A DNA stretch of 64,000 bases from Candidatus Leucobacter sulfamidivorax (GCA_016771945.1 QZLF01000002.1:806001-870000), one strand, 5' to 3'; positions 1 through 9,655 are shown, counted from the stretch's first letter. Program-made: numbers and translations. The notes: a model not told the origin generated them from the sequence alone.

Positions 1-21
1 CCCGGCACACCGGGATCCAGC

Positions 22-288
22 CTATCGGGCCTTGCGCTCCGCCTTTGCGAGGGCCTTCGACCGGGCCTTCTCCAGGCGCTCGGTCTCCTTGACCCGCTCC
101 TCGTGCTCCTCGTCCTCGGGCTGCTTCGCGACGCTCACGATCGCCAGCACCAGGCCGGCGGCCCAGACGCCCCAGATGAGGTAGCGGCGCCAGTCCTTCG
201 GCATGGCCTGGGTCTGGCGCAGCGTGCCCAGAGCTCCGAGCAGCGCGCCGATCACCCCGAAGTTCGTCAGGTACTTGCCGATCGACAT
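22..288 (-). CDS. small membrane protein of unknown function
   Basis: An 88-residue protein. Residues about 5-25 and 37-54 are hydrophobic and would form two membrane segments. The C-terminal 30 residues are almost entirely charged (Glu, Lys, Arg) and probably form a cytoplasmic helix. The ATG is preceded by GGAGGAGG, which supports the start. It is divergent from ilvD, with about 140 nt between them. I recognise no family, so no function is proposed; the charged tail could be a coiled-coil or nucleic-acid-contacting helix, but that is a guess. Confidence 0.7.
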   Translation of the reverse strand: MSIGKYLTNFGVIGALLGALGTLRQTQAMPKDWRRYLIWGVWAAGLVLAIVSVAKQPEDEEHEERVKETERLEKARSKALAKAERKAR

Positions 289-419
289 ACGGCCTCCTCC
301 GCGCTCTCCGCCGGCCGCGCTCGCCGCCGGCCGGGCTCGCGATCAAGACTATCGGGTGCGCGGATTCCGGCAGGTGAGACCGGTGCGGCGGCGGGAGGAG
401 CGCCCCCCCTGCTCGGGGT

Positions 420-425
420 TAGACT
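420..425 (+). promoter_or_regulatory. ilvD -10 element (leaderless type)
   Basis: TAGACT lies 7 nt before the ATG of ilvD, so transcription would begin at or next to the start codon. No convincing -35 is visible, which is common for actinobacterial housekeeping promoters. Confidence 0.5.
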
Positions 426-432
426 GGAAGGT

Positions 433-2124
433 ATGGCAGACATCGACATGAAGCCGCGCAGCCGCGACGTCACCGACGGAATCGAGAAGGCCGCGGCACG
501 CGGCATGCTCCGCGCCGTCGGCATGGGCGACGACGACTGGGACAAGCCCCAGATCGGCATCGCGAGCTCCTGGAACGAGATCACGCCCTGCAATCTGAGC
601 CTCGACCGGCTCGCCCAGGGCGCGAAGGAGGGCGTGCACGCCGGCGGCGGCTACCCGCTCGAGTTCGGCACGATCTCCGTCAGCGACGGCATCTCGATGG
701 GCCACGAGGGCATGCACTTCTCGCTCGTCTCGCGCGAGGTCATCGCGGACTCGGTCGAGACCGTCGTCATGGCCGAGCGCCTCGACGGCACGGTCGTGCT
801 CGCCGGCTGCGACAAGTCGCTGCCCGGCATGCTCATGGCCGCCGCCCGGCTCGACCTCGCCTCGGTGTTCCTCTACGCGGGCTCGATCGCGCCGGGCTGG
901 GTGAAGCTCTCCGACGGCACGGAGAAGCAGCTCACCATCATCGACGCCTTCGAGGCCGTGGGAGCCTGCAAGGCGGGCACCATGAGCGAGGAGGACCTGA
1001 AGCGGATCGAGTGCGCCATCGCCCCGGGCGAGGGCGCCTGCGGCGGCATGTACACCGCGAACACCATGGCCTGCGTGGCCGAGGCCCTCGGCATGAGCCT
1101 GCCCGGCTCGGCGGCCCCGCCCAGCGCCGACCGCCGCCGCGACTACTTCGCCCATCGCTCGGGCGAGGCCGTGGTGAACATGCTGCGCCAGGGCATCACG
1201 GCGCGCGACATCATGACGAAGAAGGCCTTCGAGAACGCGATCGCGGTCGCGATGGTGCTCGGCGGATCGACGAACGCCGTGCTGCACCTGCTCGCCATCG
1301 CGCGCGAGGCCGAGGTCGAGCTCACCCTCGACGACTTCACGCGCATCGGCCAGCGGACCCCGCACCTCGCCGACATGAAGCCCTTCGGGCGCTACGTGGC
1401 GGAGGACTTCGACCGGGTCGGCGGCATGCCCGTCATCATGAAGGCGATGCTCGACGCCGGCCTCCTGCACGGCGACGCGCTCACCGTCACCGGCAAGACG
1501 GTCGCCGAGAACCTCGCCGACGTCAACACCCCGCTCGACGGCAAGGTGATCCGCACCCTCGACGATCCGCTGCACGCCAACGGCGGGCTCTCCATCCTGC
1601 AGGGCACCCTCGCCCCCGAGGGCGCCGTCGTGAAGACCGCCGGCTTCGACGCCGAGCTCTTCGAGGGACCCGCCCGCGTCTTCGAGCGCGAGCGCGCGGC
1701 CATGGACGCCCTCACCGAGGGGGCGATCTCCGCCGGCGACATCGTCGTGATCCGCTACGAGGGCCCCAAGGGCGGCCCCGGCATGCGCGAGATGCTCGCC
1801 ATCACCGCGGCGATCAAGGGCGCGGGGCTCGGCAAAGATGTACTACTATTGACCGACGGCAGATTCTCGGGCGGCACAACCGGCCTGTGCATCGGCCACA
1901 TTGCACCGGAGGCGACGGACGGGGGTCCGATCGCCCTGGTGCGCGACGGAGACCTGATTCGGGTCGATATCGCCGCACGAACGCTCGACCTTCTGGTAGA
2001 TCCCGCCGAGCTCGAGGCCCGCAGAGCAGACTGGGCCCCGCTTCCCCCGCGGTATACGCGCGGCGTGCTGGCCAAGTACGCGAAGCTCGTGCATTCGGCC
2101 TCCGAGGGCGCGATCACGGGCTGA
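433..2124 (+). CDS. ilvD: dihydroxy-acid dehydratase
   Basis: A 563-residue dehydratase of the IlvD/Edd family. It converts 2,3-dihydroxy-3-methylbutanoate or -pentanoate to the 2-keto acid precursors of valine, leucine and isoleucine. Likely iron-sulfur cysteines are Cys53 (NEITPC), Cys126 (GCDKSLPG) and Cys203 ([12 protein letters not shown]). The C-terminal substrate motif TDGRFSGGT is intact. The ATG at 433 was chosen over upstream in-frame codons because [16 protein letters not shown] matches the usual family start and a -10 sits 7 nt upstream. The last 90 or so codons (from about 1833) use A/T-ending codons such as GTA, CTA, CTA, TTG and AGA that are rare in the rest of the gene, suggesting a recombinant patch. 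It heads the ilvD-B-N-C cluster. Confidence 0.97.
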   Translation: MADIDMKPRSRDVTDGIEKAAARGMLRAVGMGDDDWDKPQIGIASSWNEITPCNLSLDRLAQGAKEGVHAGGGYPLEFGTISVSDGISMGHEGMHFSLVSREVIADSVETVVMAERLDGTVVLAGCDKSLPGMLMAAARLDLASVFLYAGSIAPGWVKLSDGTEKQLTIIDAFEAVGACKAGTMSEEDLKRIECAIAPGEGACGGMYTANTMACVAEALGMSLPGSAAPPSADRRRDYFAHRSGEAVVNMLRQGITARDIMTKKAFENAIAVAMVLGGSTNAVLHLLAIAREAEVELTLDDFTRIGQRTPHLADMKPFGRYVAEDFDRVGGMPVIMKAMLDAGLLHGDALTVTGKTVAENLADVNTPLDGKVIRTLDDPLHANGGLSILQGTLAPEGAVVKTAGFDAELFEGPARVFERERAAMDALTEGAISAGDIVVIRYEGPKGGPGMREMLAITAAIKGAGLGKDVLLLTDGRFSGGTTGLCIGHIAPEATDGGPIALVRDGDLIRVDIAARTLDLLVDPAELEARRADWAPLPPRYTRGVLAKYAKLVHSASEGAITG

Positions 2125-2182
2125 GCCCGATCCGCCGCCGCGCGATCCGCGTCACACACTCACCGTCTACAGAAAGTACGAA

Positions 2183-3988
2183 ATGAACTCGGAACCGAGT
2201 GCAGACCCCATTGGAGCGCGCGCGGACGCCGCGAGTCGCGGCGAGCGGATGACCGGCGCCCAGGCCGTCGTCCGCAGCCTCGAGCTGCTCGGCGTCGAGG
2301 ACGTCTTCGGGCTCCCCGGCGGCGCGATCCTGCCGCTCTACGACACGCTCATGGACGCGAACGAGCTGCGCCACATCCTCGTGCGCCACGAGCAGGGCGC
2401 CGGCCACGCGGCCGAGGGCTACGCCGCCGCGAGCGGGCGGGTGGGCGTGTGCATCGCCACCTCCGGCCCCGGCGCCACGAACCTCGTCACCGCCATCGCC
2501 GACGCCTACATGGACTCGGTGCCGATGGTCGCGATCACCGGCCAGGTCTTCTCGCATCTGATGGGCTCCGACGCCTTCCAGGAGGTGGACATCGTCGGCA
2601 TCACGATGCCGATCACGAAGCACTCCTTCCTCGTGAAGCGCAGCGAGGACATCCCGGGCGCGCTCGCCGCGGCCTACGCGCTCGCCTCGAGCGGCCGCCC
2701 CGGCCCGGTGCTCGTCGACATCACGAAGGACGCGCAGGAGGGCGAGCTCGACTTCGTCTGGGACCCGCGCGTGGAGCTGCCCGGCTACCGCCCCATCACG
2801 AAGGCCAACAGCAAGCAGATCCAGGCCGCGGCCGAGCTCATCGGAGCCGCCGAGCGGCCCGTGTTCTACGTGGGCGGCGGCGTCGTGCGCGCCGGGGCCG
2901 CGGCGGAGCTGTTGCAGCTCGCCGAGCTCGTGGGAGCGCCGGTCGTGACCACGCTGATGGCGCGCGGGGCGTTCCCGGACTCGCACCCGCAGCACCTCGG
3001 CATGCCCGGCATGCACGGCACGGTGCCCGCCGTGCTGGCGCTGCAGGAGGCGGACCTGCTCATCACCCTCGGCGCCCGCTTCGACGACCGCGTCACCGGC
3101 AAGGCAGCGCTCTTCGCCCCCGAGGCGAAGGTCATCCACGCCGACATCGACCCGGCCGAGATCGGCAAGATCCGCCACGCCGACGTGCCCATCGTGGGCG
3201 ACGCGGGCGAGGTGATCTCCGACCTCATCGCGGCGGTCTCGGGCGCCAAGCGCAGCCACGAGTTCGCGGATATCGGCCCCTGGTGGGCGCGGCTGAACGA
3301 GCTGCGCGAGCGCTTCCCGCTCGGCTACCAGCAGACGAGCGACGGGCTGCTCTCGCCGCAGCACGTGATCCAGCGCATCGGCGAGCTGACCGGACCCGAG
3401 GGCGTCTACGTCGCGGGTGTGGGGCAGCATCAGATGTGGGCCGCGCAGTTCATCGGCTACGAGCGGCCGAACGCCTGGGCGAACTCGGGCGGGGCCGGCA
3501 CCATGGGCTACGCCGTGCCCGCGGCCATGGGCGCCAAGGTCGCCCAGCCCGAGCGCGTCGTGTGGGCGATCGACGGCGACGGCTGCTTCCAGATGACGAA
3601 CCAGGAGCTCGCCACCTGCGTCGTCAACGACATCCCCATCAAGGTCGCGGTCATCAACAACTCGTCGCTCGGCATGATCCGCCAGTGGCAGACGCTCATC
3701 TACGACGGCCGCTACTCGAACTCCGAGCTCAACACCGGCCACGGCAGCGCCCGCATCCCCGACTTCGTGAAGCTCGGCGACGCCTACGGCTGCCTGTCGA
3801 TCCGCGTGGAGCAGGAGGATCAGGTCGACGAGGCCATCAGGCTCGCGCTCGAGACGAACGACCGCCCCGTGCTCATCGAGTTCGTGGTGAGCGCCGACGC
3901 GATGGTGTGGCCGATGGTGCGCCAGGGCACCTCCAACAGCGACATCCAGTACGCCCTCGAGCACAGCCCCGAGTGGGGGGAGGAGTAA
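2183..3988 (+). CDS. ilvB: acetolactate synthase large (catalytic) subunit
   Basis: A 601-residue TPP enzyme that makes 2-acetolactate or 2-aceto-2-hydroxybutyrate, the first common step of branched-chain amino acid synthesis. The N-terminal Pyr domain carries the catalytic Glu70 in [13 protein letters not shown]. The FAD/central domain follows. The C-terminal PP domain has the TPP motif starting [12 protein letters not shown] and ending NN near residues 455-485. About 24 N-terminal residues precede the first conserved segment; the ATG at 2183 is kept, with an internal ATG near 2249 as the alternative. It lies 58 nt after ilvD and 3 nt before ilvN, so the two subunits are translationally coupled. 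Confidence 0.97.
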   Translation: MNSEPSADPIGARADAASRGERMTGAQAVVRSLELLGVEDVFGLPGGAILPLYDTLMDANELRHILVRHEQGAGHAAEGYAAASGRVGVCIATSGPGATNLVTAIADAYMDSVPMVAITGQVFSHLMGSDAFQEVDIVGITMPITKHSFLVKRSEDIPGALAAAYALASSGRPGPVLVDITKDAQEGELDFVWDPRVELPGYRPITKANSKQIQAAAELIGAAERPVFYVGGGVVRAGAAAELLQLAELVGAPVVTTLMARGAFPDSHPQHLGMPGMHGTVPAVLALQEADLLITLGARFDDRVTGKAALFAPEAKVIHADIDPAEIGKIRHADVPIVGDAGEVISDLIAAVSGAKRSHEFADIGPWWARLNELRERFPLGYQQTSDGLLSPQHVIQRIGELTGPEGVYVAGVGQHQMWAAQFIGYERPNAWANSGGAGTMGYAVPAAMGAKVAQPERVVWAIDGDGCFQMTNQELATCVVNDIPIKVAVINNSSLGMIRQWQTLIYDGRYSNSELNTGHGSARIPDFVKLGDAYGCLSIRVEQEDQVDEAIRLALETNDRPVLIEFVVSADAMVWPMVRQGTSNSDIQYALEHSPEWGEE

Positions 3989-3991
3989 ACC

Positions 3992-4501
3992 ATGGGACGC
4001 CACGTTCTGAGCCTCCTCGTCGAGGACAAGCCGGGCCTCTTGACCCGCGTCGCCGGCCTCTTCGCGCGCCGCGCGTTCAACATCGAATCGCTCGCGGTCG
4101 GCCCGACCGAGGTCGCCGGCCTCTCCCGCATCACCGTGGTGGTGGATCAGGAGGACCTGCCCCTCGAGCAGGTGACGAAGCAGCTCAACAAGCTCGTCAA
4201 CGTCATCAAGATCGTCGAGCTCGAGCCCGACTCCTCGGTGCAGCGCGAGCACATGCTCATCAAGGTGCGGGTCGACAACCAGAACCGCTCCCACGTGCTC
4301 GAGGCGGTCAACCTCTTCCGCGCCCGCGTCGTCGACGTCGTGCCCGACGCGCTCGTGATCGAGGTCACGGGCGACTCCGGCAAGATCCAGGCCTTCCTGC
4401 GCGTGCTCGAGCCCTTCGGCATCAAGGAGATCGCGCAGTCCGGCCTCATCGCGGTGGGGCGCGGATCCAAGTCGATCACCGAGCGCGTCTACAAGAATTG
4501 A
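3992..4501 (+). CDS. ilvN: acetolactate synthase small (regulatory) subunit
   Basis: A 169-residue subunit with an N-terminal ACT domain (about residues 1-80, LSLLVEDKPGLLTRVAGLF) and the C-terminal ALS_ss_C domain. It stimulates IlvB and mediates valine feedback inhibition. The GGAGG ribosome binding site lies within the last codons of ilvB and the ATG follows the ilvB stop by 3 nt, so the two subunits should be made together. A hairpin begins on the stop codon. Confidence 0.96.
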   Translation: MGRHVLSLLVEDKPGLLTRVAGLFARRAFNIESLAVGPTEVAGLSRITVVVDQEDLPLEQVTKQLNKLVNVIKIVELEPDSSVQREHMLIKVRVDNQNRSHVLEAVNLFRARVVDVVPDALVIEVTGDSGKIQAFLRVLEPFGIKEIAQSGLIAVGRGSKSITERVYKN

Positions 4502-4523
4502 GGGGATCGCGAGCGATCCTCTC
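4500..4523 (+). repeat. hairpin with shared 16-nt core, after ilvN
   Basis: An 11-bp stem with a 2-nt GA loop and one G-U pair, starting on the ilvN stop codon. Its core GGATCGCGAGCGATCC occurs again at 5650-5673 after ilvC, so the two copies bracket ilvC. No U-tract follows. It may be an attenuating or mRNA-processing hairpin, or a dispersed palindromic repeat. Confidence 0.6.
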
Positions 4524-4591
4524 CGAAGCACCGACATCCGCACGCACCCACGAGTTTCACGAACGAGAACACACGATTAAGGAGAACCCCC

Positions 4592-5617
4592 GTGGCTGAA
4601 ATGTACTACGAAGGCGACGCCGACCTGTCGATCATCCAGAGCAAGAAGGTGGCCATCGTCGGCTACGGCTCGCAGGGCCACGCCCACGCCATGAACCTGC
4701 GCGACTCGGGCGTCGACGTGGTCATCGCGCTCAAGGAGGGCTCGAAGTCGACCCAGAAGGCGGAGGAGGCCGGCTTCAAGGTGCTCTCCGTGAGCGACGC
4801 CGCCGAGTGGGCCGACCTCATCATGATCCTCGCGCCGGATCAGCACCAGCGCACGATCTACGCCGAGTCGATCGCGCAGCACATGAAGCCGGGCAAGACG
4901 CTCGCCTTCGCACACGGCTTCAACGTCCGCTTCGGCTACATCCAGCTGCCCGAGGGCGTCGACGTCATCCTCGTCGCCCCCAAGGCCCCGGGCCACACCG
5001 TGCGCCGCGAGTTCGTCGCAGGCCGCGGCATCCCCGACATCATCGCCGTCGAGCAGGACGCCTCGGGCACCGCCTGGGAGACCGCGAAGTCCTACGCCAA
5101 GGCGATCGGCGGCACCCGCGCCGGCGTCATCAAGACGACCTTCACCGAGGAGACCGAGACCGATCTCTTCGGCGAGCAGTCGGTGCTCTGCGGCGGCGTC
5201 TCGCAGCTCATCCAGTACGGCTTCGAGACCCTCACCGAGGCCGGCTACCAGCCCGAGATCGCCTACTTCGAGGTGCTGCACGAGCTCAAGCTCATCGTCG
5301 ACCTCATGTGGGAGGGCGGCATCGCCAAGCAGCGCTGGTCGGTCAGCGACACCGCCGAGTACGGCGACTACGTCTCGGGCCCGCGCGTCATCGACCCGCG
5401 CGTCAAGGAGAACATGCAGGGCGTGCTCGCCGACATCCAGTCGGGCGCCTTCGCGAAGCGCTTCATCGACGACCAGGACAACGGCGGCAAGGAGTTCCTG
5501 GAGCTCCGCGCCAAGGCCGAGCAGCACCCCATCGAGGTGACGGGTCGCGAGCTGCGGAAGCTCTTCGCCTGGAAGCAGGCGGACGAGGATTACGTCGACG
5601 GCAGCGCCGCGCGCTGA
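4592..5617 (+). CDS. ilvC: ketol-acid reductoisomerase (class I, NADP-dependent)
   Basis: A 341-residue class I enzyme that isomerises and reduces acetolactate to the dihydroxy acid used by IlvD. The N-terminal Rossmann motif is [13 protein letters not shown] (about residues 24-36). HGFNVRFG and [12 protein letters not shown] follow. The metal-binding knot contains [12 protein letters not shown] and [17 protein letters not shown]. The GTG start has AAGGAG 7 nt upstream. A 91-nt gap holding a hairpin separates it from ilvN, so it may have its own promoter or a processed message. Its 3' end is duplicated just downstream. Confidence 0.97.
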   Translation: MAEMYYEGDADLSIIQSKKVAIVGYGSQGHAHAMNLRDSGVDVVIALKEGSKSTQKAEEAGFKVLSVSDAAEWADLIMILAPDQHQRTIYAESIAQHMKPGKTLAFAHGFNVRFGYIQLPEGVDVILVAPKAPGHTVRREFVAGRGIPDIIAVEQDASGTAWETAKSYAKAIGGTRAGVIKTTFTEETETDLFGEQSVLCGGVSQLIQYGFETLTEAGYQPEIAYFEVLHELKLIVDLMWEGGIAKQRWSVSDTAEYGDYVSGPRVIDPRVKENMQGVLADIQSGAFAKRFIDDQDNGGKEFLELRAKAEQHPIEVTGRELRKLFAWKQADEDYVDGSAAR

Positions 5618-5631
5618 CGTCGACGTAATCC
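5587..5631 (+). repeat. 14-bp perfect inverted repeat spanning the ilvC stop
   Basis: GGATTACGTCGACG at 5587-5600 is exactly complementary to 5618-5631. The 17-nt loop contains the ilvC stop codon. The left arm codes for the last residues of IlvC; the right arm is non-coding and looks like a foldback copy. Confidence 0.75.
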
Positions 5632-5699
5632 TACAGACAGCGCCGCTTTGTGAGGATCGCGAGCGATCCTCACGCGTCGACGGCAGCGCCGCGCGCTGA
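5593..5699 (+). repeat. 25-bp direct duplication of the ilvC 3' end
   Basis: The 25 nt ending at the ilvC TGA (5593-5617) recur exactly at 5675-5699, again ending in TGA. The 57 nt between the copies include the 24-nt palindrome at 5650-5673. The second copy has no reading frame leading into it. Confidence 0.8.
5650..5673 (+). repeat. 11-bp palindrome with 2-nt loop, second copy of the core
   Basis: Two perfectly complementary 11-nt arms are separated by GA, with the same GGATCGCGAGCGATCC core as the hairpin after ilvN. It sits inside the insert bounded by the 25-bp direct repeats. Confidence 0.65.
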
Positions 5700-5717
5700 T
5701 CGCCGATCCGCGAAACT

Positions 5718-5748
5718 GAACGCCCGCAGGGAGTACCTGCGGGCGTTC
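5718..5748 (+). terminator. terminator of the ilv cluster
   Basis: GAACGCCCGCAGG (5718-5730) pairs perfectly with 5736-5748 around a 5-nt GAGTA loop. CGCTTT follows shortly after. It separates ilvC from the downstream P-type ATPase, whose start is 27 nt further on. Confidence 0.8.
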
Positions 5749-5763
5749 GGCGCTTTCCGGGCG

Positions 5764-5769
5764 TAGGAT
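5764..5769 (+). promoter_or_regulatory. -10 element of the MgtA-like gene (leaderless type)
   Basis: TAGGAT lies 6 nt before the GTG start. The lack of a leader rules out an mgtA-type leader riboswitch here. Confidence 0.45.
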
Positions 5770-5775
5770 CCGACC

Positions 5776-8376
5776 GTGAGCGAAGCCACGGGCTACTGGG
5801 CGAGGACCGCGGACGAGGTCGCGGCGTCGCTCGGATCCGGATCCGGCGGCCTGAGCGCGGACCTCGCCGCCGAGCGCCTGCCCGCCGCGCGGGCCCGCGC
5901 CGTCGCGAGCGGATCGCGCACCGGCGCGCTCAGGCTGCTCGCGCGCCAGTTCACGAGCCCGATCATCCTGATCCTCGTCGGCGCGACGATCCTCTCCGGG
6001 ATCCTCGGCGACTGGACCGACGCGATCATCATCCTCGTCATCGTGCTGCTCTCGGGGCTGCTCGACTTCGCGCAGGAGCGCGGCGCCGAGAACGCGATGG
6101 GCTCCCTGCTCGCCGCGATCCGCCTCACCGCGAAGGTGCGGCGCGACGGACGGATCCTCGCGGTCCCCTTCGAGGAGGTCGTGCCCGGCGACGTCGTCGA
6201 GGTCTCCGGCGGCGACATCCTGCCGGCCGATGCGCTCGTGCTGGAGGCGCACGAGCTGCAGCTCGACCAGTCGAGCCTCACGGGGGAGACGTTCCCCGCG
6301 CAGAAGACGCCCGATCCGGTGCCCGCGGTGGCGGCGCTCGGTGAGCGATCCGACGTGCTCTACATGGGCACCCACGTCGCGAGCGGATCGGGCCTGGCGA
6401 TCGTCGTCGCGACCGGCCGCGACACCGAGTTCGGCCAGGTGGTGGAGTCGGTGCGCAGCCGCCGCCGGCCGACCGGCTTCGAGCGCGGCATGACCCGCTT
6501 CGGCCTGCTGCTCGCCCGCGTCATGACCGTGCTCGTGGTGCTGATCTTCGCGGCGAACCTGCTGCTGCAGCGCCCGCCCGTCGACTCCGCGCTGTTCTCG
6601 CTGTCGCTCGCGGTCGGGCTGACGCCGCAGCTGCTCCCCGCGATCGTCGGCATCGGTCTCGCGCGCGGCGCGCGGACCATCGCGAAGCACCGCGTCATCG
6701 TGAAGCGGCTGAACGCGATCGAGGACTTCGGCGCGATGACCGTGCTCTGCACGGACAAGACCGGCACGATGACCCAGGGCTCGATCCACCTCGACGCGGC
6801 GCTCGCGGTCGACGGCTCGCCGTCTCCGTCGCTGCTGCGCACGGCCGCGCTGAACGCGACCCTGCAGCACGGCCTCGAGAACGCGATGGACGCGGCCATC
6901 GCGGAGTCGGCGGAGCGGGCCGGGATCGAGCTGACGGGAGCGCGGAACGTCGACGAGCTCTCCTACGACTTCAACCGCAAATGCCTGAGCGTGCTGGTCG
7001 ACGACCCGGCCGGCCCCGACGGCGCGATGCGGGTGATCATCACGAAGGGCGCGGTGGATCCCGTGCTCTCGCGCTGCGCCGACGTCCGCGCGGCCGACGG
7101 CGCCGTGCGCCCCATCGCGGAGGCCCGGGCCGGGGTGGCCGCGGTCGTCGAGGGGCTCGCCGGGAAGGGCATGCGCGTGCTCGCGGTCGCGTCGAAGCCC
7201 ATGCCCGGCGTCGACGAGGTCGGGCCGGACGACGAGCGCGGATTGACTCTGCTCGGGCTGCTCGCCTTCGCGGATCCGGTGAAGCCCGACGCGGCGTCGA
7301 CGGTCGCGGACTTCGCGGCGGCGGGCGTCTCGGTGCGCATGATCACGGGCGACTCGCGCCCCGCCGCGGCGTACATCGCAGGCGAGCTCGGGCTCGACCC
7401 GGCGGCGGTGGTCACCGGGGCCGAGCTCGACGCCCTCACCGACGACGCGCTGAGGAACCATGTGGCGGGCATCGAGGTGTTCTGCGAGACGACCCCGCGG
7501 CACAAGGAGCGGATCGTCCGCGCGCTGTCGCGCGCGGGGGAGACGGTCGGCTACATGGGCGACGGCATCAACGACGTCCCGGCCCTGCGCGCCGCCGACG
7601 TCGGCGTCTCCGTGCGGGGCGCCGCCGATGTCGCCGCCGACTCGGCGTCGATCGTGATGCTCGAGAACGATCTGCGCTCGCTGCTCGACGGCATGGGCCA
7701 GGGGCGCCGCACCTTCGCGAACACGATGAAGTACATCCAGATGACGACGAGCGCCAACTTCGGCAACATGATCTCGATGGCGATCGCCTCGATCGTGCTG
7801 CCCTTCCTGCCGCTGCTCGCGAGCCAGATCCTCCTGATCAACCTGCTCACGGACCTGCCCGCGACCGCGATCGCGACGGATCGCGTGGACCCGGGGCGGC
7901 TCGAGCGCCCGCAGCGGTGGAACATGCGGCTGATCCGCAACTACATGATCGTCTTCGGCCTCATCAGCTCGGCCTTCGACATCGTGACGTTCCTCGTGCT
8001 GCGGCTCGTGTTCCACGCCGAGGAGAGCGAGTTCCAGAGCGCCTGGTTCCTCGGCTCGATCCTCACCGAGGTGCTCGTGCTCTTCGTGCTGCGCACGCGC
8101 GGGCCGTTCTGGCGCAGCAGGCCCGGCGGGGTGCTGACGCTGCTGAGCGCGCTCGTGATCGTGGTCACCTTCGGGATCGTGCTCACCCCGCTCGGCGGGC
8201 TGTTCCGGCTCACGCCGCCGCCCGCGGAGCTCGTGGGGCTCGTCGTCGTGATCGCGCTCGCCTACTGCGCCGCGACGGAACTCGCGAAGCGGGGGTTCTG
8301 GCGGCCCCGGCCCGCTAGCGGGACGGCGCGGCCGGATCGGCGGGCTCTCCGGCGGGACGCCGCCGGGCGTCCATAG
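5776..8376 (+). CDS. mgtA: magnesium-translocating P-type ATPase
   Basis: An 866-residue P-type ATPase of the MgtA/MgtB subgroup, predicted to import Mg2+ across the membrane at the cost of ATP. In order: N-terminal segment, two membrane helices (about 55-100), an actuator domain with the SLTGE motif, membrane helices with LTPQLLPAIVGIGLARGA, and the phosphorylation site TDKTGTMTQ with Asp327. The preceding HRVIVKRLNAIEDFGAM is characteristic of MgtA. The hinge motif GDGINDVPALRAADVG is followed by about six C-terminal helices. The length is typical. It is a single-gene unit between the ilv terminator and a convergent secreted-protein gene. Ca2+ or another divalent cation is the alternative substrate. 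Confidence 0.88.
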   Translation: MSEATGYWARTADEVAASLGSGSGGLSADLAAERLPAARARAVASGSRTGALRLLARQFTSPIILILVGATILSGILGDWTDAIIILVIVLLSGLLDFAQERGAENAMGSLLAAIRLTAKVRRDGRILAVPFEEVVPGDVVEVSGGDILPADALVLEAHELQLDQSSLTGETFPAQKTPDPVPAVAALGERSDVLYMGTHVASGSGLAIVVATGRDTEFGQVVESVRSRRRPTGFERGMTRFGLLLARVMTVLVVLIFAANLLLQRPPVDSALFSLSLAVGLTPQLLPAIVGIGLARGARTIAKHRVIVKRLNAIEDFGAMTVLCTDKTGTMTQGSIHLDAALAVDGSPSPSLLRTAALNATLQHGLENAMDAAIAESAERAGIELTGARNVDELSYDFNRKCLSVLVDDPAGPDGAMRVIITKGAVDPVLSRCADVRAADGAVRPIAEARAGVAAVVEGLAGKGMRVLAVASKPMPGVDEVGPDDERGLTLLGLLAFADPVKPDAASTVADFAAAGVSVRMITGDSRPAAAYIAGELGLDPAAVVTGAELDALTDDALRNHVAGIEVFCETTPRHKERIVRALSRAGETVGYMGDGINDVPALRAADVGVSVRGAADVAADSASIVMLENDLRSLLDGMGQGRRTFANTMKYIQMTTSANFGNMISMAIASIVLPFLPLLASQILLINLLTDLPATAIATDRVDPGRLERPQRWNMRLIRNYMIVFGLISSAFDIVTFLVLRLVFHAEESEFQSAWFLGSILTEVLVLFVLRTRGPFWRSRPGGVLTLLSALVIVVTFGIVLTPLGGLFRLTPPPAELVGLVVVIALAYCAATELAKRGFWRPRPASGTARPDRRALRRDAAGRP

Positions 8377-8419
8377 GCGGCGGGATGGACCAGATGGGCC
8401 GGATCCCGGATCGGCCTCC

Positions 8420-9580
8420 TCAGGCCGCGGCGGTGTCGACCTTCGCGGGCGGGGTCGGTGCCGGAGGGTTCGGTCCCGGCGGCTCGGGCGCCGCGCGCAG
8501 CCAGGTCAGGGTGACCTCGTTCCCGGTCTGTCCGTAGCGGTAGACCTGACCGGCGGAGACGAACTCGTCGCCGTCGGCCAGCGGCGCGCCGTCGGGGGCG
8601 AGGAACCCGCCCGAGATCCCCACATCCGAGCTGAGCACGGTGAAGGTGGTCTCGACGCTCGGCGCGGTCGAGCCCAGCACGTACGGCATGAGGTGGGTGC
8701 CGCTCACGGAGATCGCCTGGCCGACGCCTCTCACGAGGTCCGCGTCGCCGGTCGTCGGATCCCAGTCCGCCTCGTAGGAGCCGCCGGACCAGGTCGAAGT
8801 GCCCCAGAGGTCGAGCGCCCCGATGGCCAGGCCGAAGTTCCCGCCCGGGCTGACGACCCCGTCGCCGAGATTCAGCTGTCGCACGATGCCGGGAGCGCCG
8901 GGGGCGCCTCCGATGAGGGTGCCGTTCGTCACGTTGAAGGACTTGCCGCCGAGGGAGGCGCCGGGCGCGATGTCGACGTATCCCTCTCCGACGTCCAGCC
9001 CCTCGGGCTCGCCGGCGCAGGCGCCGACGCCGCCTCCGCCGCCTTCGATGCGGAGCACCCCGAACCCGGTCTTCACGACGCAGGCGGCGGATCCGCCGTC
9101 GAGATTGCCGGTGCTCGTGATCGTCAGGCTCCCGTCCACCTCGAGCGTCAGGGTCGCTGCGGGATCGGCGTTCACCTGCGACGGCAGCGTGAGCGCGCCG
9201 CCCGCCTCGATCGTCCACTGCTGCGATCCGGTCGTCGTGAGCATCAGCTCGATCGCCGCCTCCGCGCCGTCCGCGACGGTGATGCCGTCGGTGAGCCCGA
9301 TCGACCCGCCGCCGTTCGCGATCGTGTGCGTGTTCGTGAACTCGAACGAGCTGAAGCCGACGTCGCCGAGGTTGTAGGTGGATCGCGGTCCGCCGGCGAA
9401 CACGACATCGTCCCCCGCGGCGGGAACCGTGCCGCTCCACGTGGCGCTGGACCACCAGGAGTCGGTCGGCGATATCCAGGTGGTGGTCAGCGCGAAGGCC
9501 GGAGCCGAGGCGGCGAGCGCGAGGGCGGCGCCTCCGGCCATGGCGATGGGAAGCAGGGTGCGGGTGCGACTGCGGCGCAT
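8420..9580 (-). CDS. secreted beta-strand-rich protein with Pro-rich C-terminus
   Basis: A 386-residue exported protein. The chosen ATG at 9580 begins a clear Sec signal peptide (MRRSRTRTLLPIAMAGG, cleavage after about ASAPAFA); the longer frame adds an unlikely leader. The mature part is rich in Gly, Thr, Ser and Val with short repeating strands (for example GSLTITSTGNLDGG), resembling solenoid surface proteins. It ends PGPNPPAPTPPAKVDTAAA without a membrane anchor. The same PTPPAKV(S/D)TA motif occurs in the secreted protein at 12367-13173 and, frameshifted, in the one at 13146-13856. A promoter with good spacing lies upstream. Function unknown; cell-surface adhesion or matrix is a guess. 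Confidence 0.75.
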   Translation of the reverse strand: MRRSRTRTLLPIAMAGGAALALAASAPAFALTTTWISPTDSWWSSATWSGTVPAAGDDVVFAGGPRSTYNLGDVGFSSFEFTNTHTIANGGGSIGLTDGITVADGAEAAIELMLTTTGSQQWTIEAGGALTLPSQVNADPAATLTLEVDGSLTITSTGNLDGGSAACVVKTGFGVLRIEGGGGGVGACAGEPEGLDVGEGYVDIAPGASLGGKSFNVTNGTLIGGAPGAPGIVRQLNLGDGVVSPGGNFGLAIGALDLWGTSTWSGGSYEADWDPTTGDADLVRGVGQAISVSGTHLMPYVLGSTAPSVETTFTVLSSDVGISGGFLAPDGAPLADGDEFVSAGQVYRYGQTGNEVTLTWLRAAPEPPGPNPPAPTPPAKVDTAAA

Positions 9581-9626
9581 GAGCGTCCTCGTTTCTGCGG
9601 GCAGCACTGACGCCCCCGACGATGAA

Positions 9627-9655
9627 AATGTAAGTTGTTTTCCCTCCCAGGTCAA
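9627..9655 (-). promoter_or_regulatory. promoter of the secreted-protein gene
   Basis: On the minus strand, TTGACC (9650-9655) and TACATT (9627-9632) are separated by exactly 17 nt. This is close to the primary sigma-factor consensus and lies 46 nt upstream of the ATG at 9580. Confidence 0.6.

Noticed and set aside
2125-2182. Leader-peptide attenuator in front of ilvB
   Set aside because: Only 58 nt separate ilvD and ilvB, with no short frame rich in Leu, Val or Ile and no terminator hairpin.
2114-4543. Long minus-strand frames opposite ilvB/ilvN and similar ones opposite most genes (for example 5590-8016, 16378-18834, 50583-53342)
   Set aside because: They are frame shadows expected in a 70% GC genome: Arg/Asp/Gly/His-rich composition, no family signatures, and all lie opposite well-supported genes.
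5618-5775. Mg2+-sensing leader or riboswitch for the MgtA-like ATPase
   Set aside because: The structures here end in the ilvC terminator, and the -10 is 6 nt before the start codon, leaving no leader.
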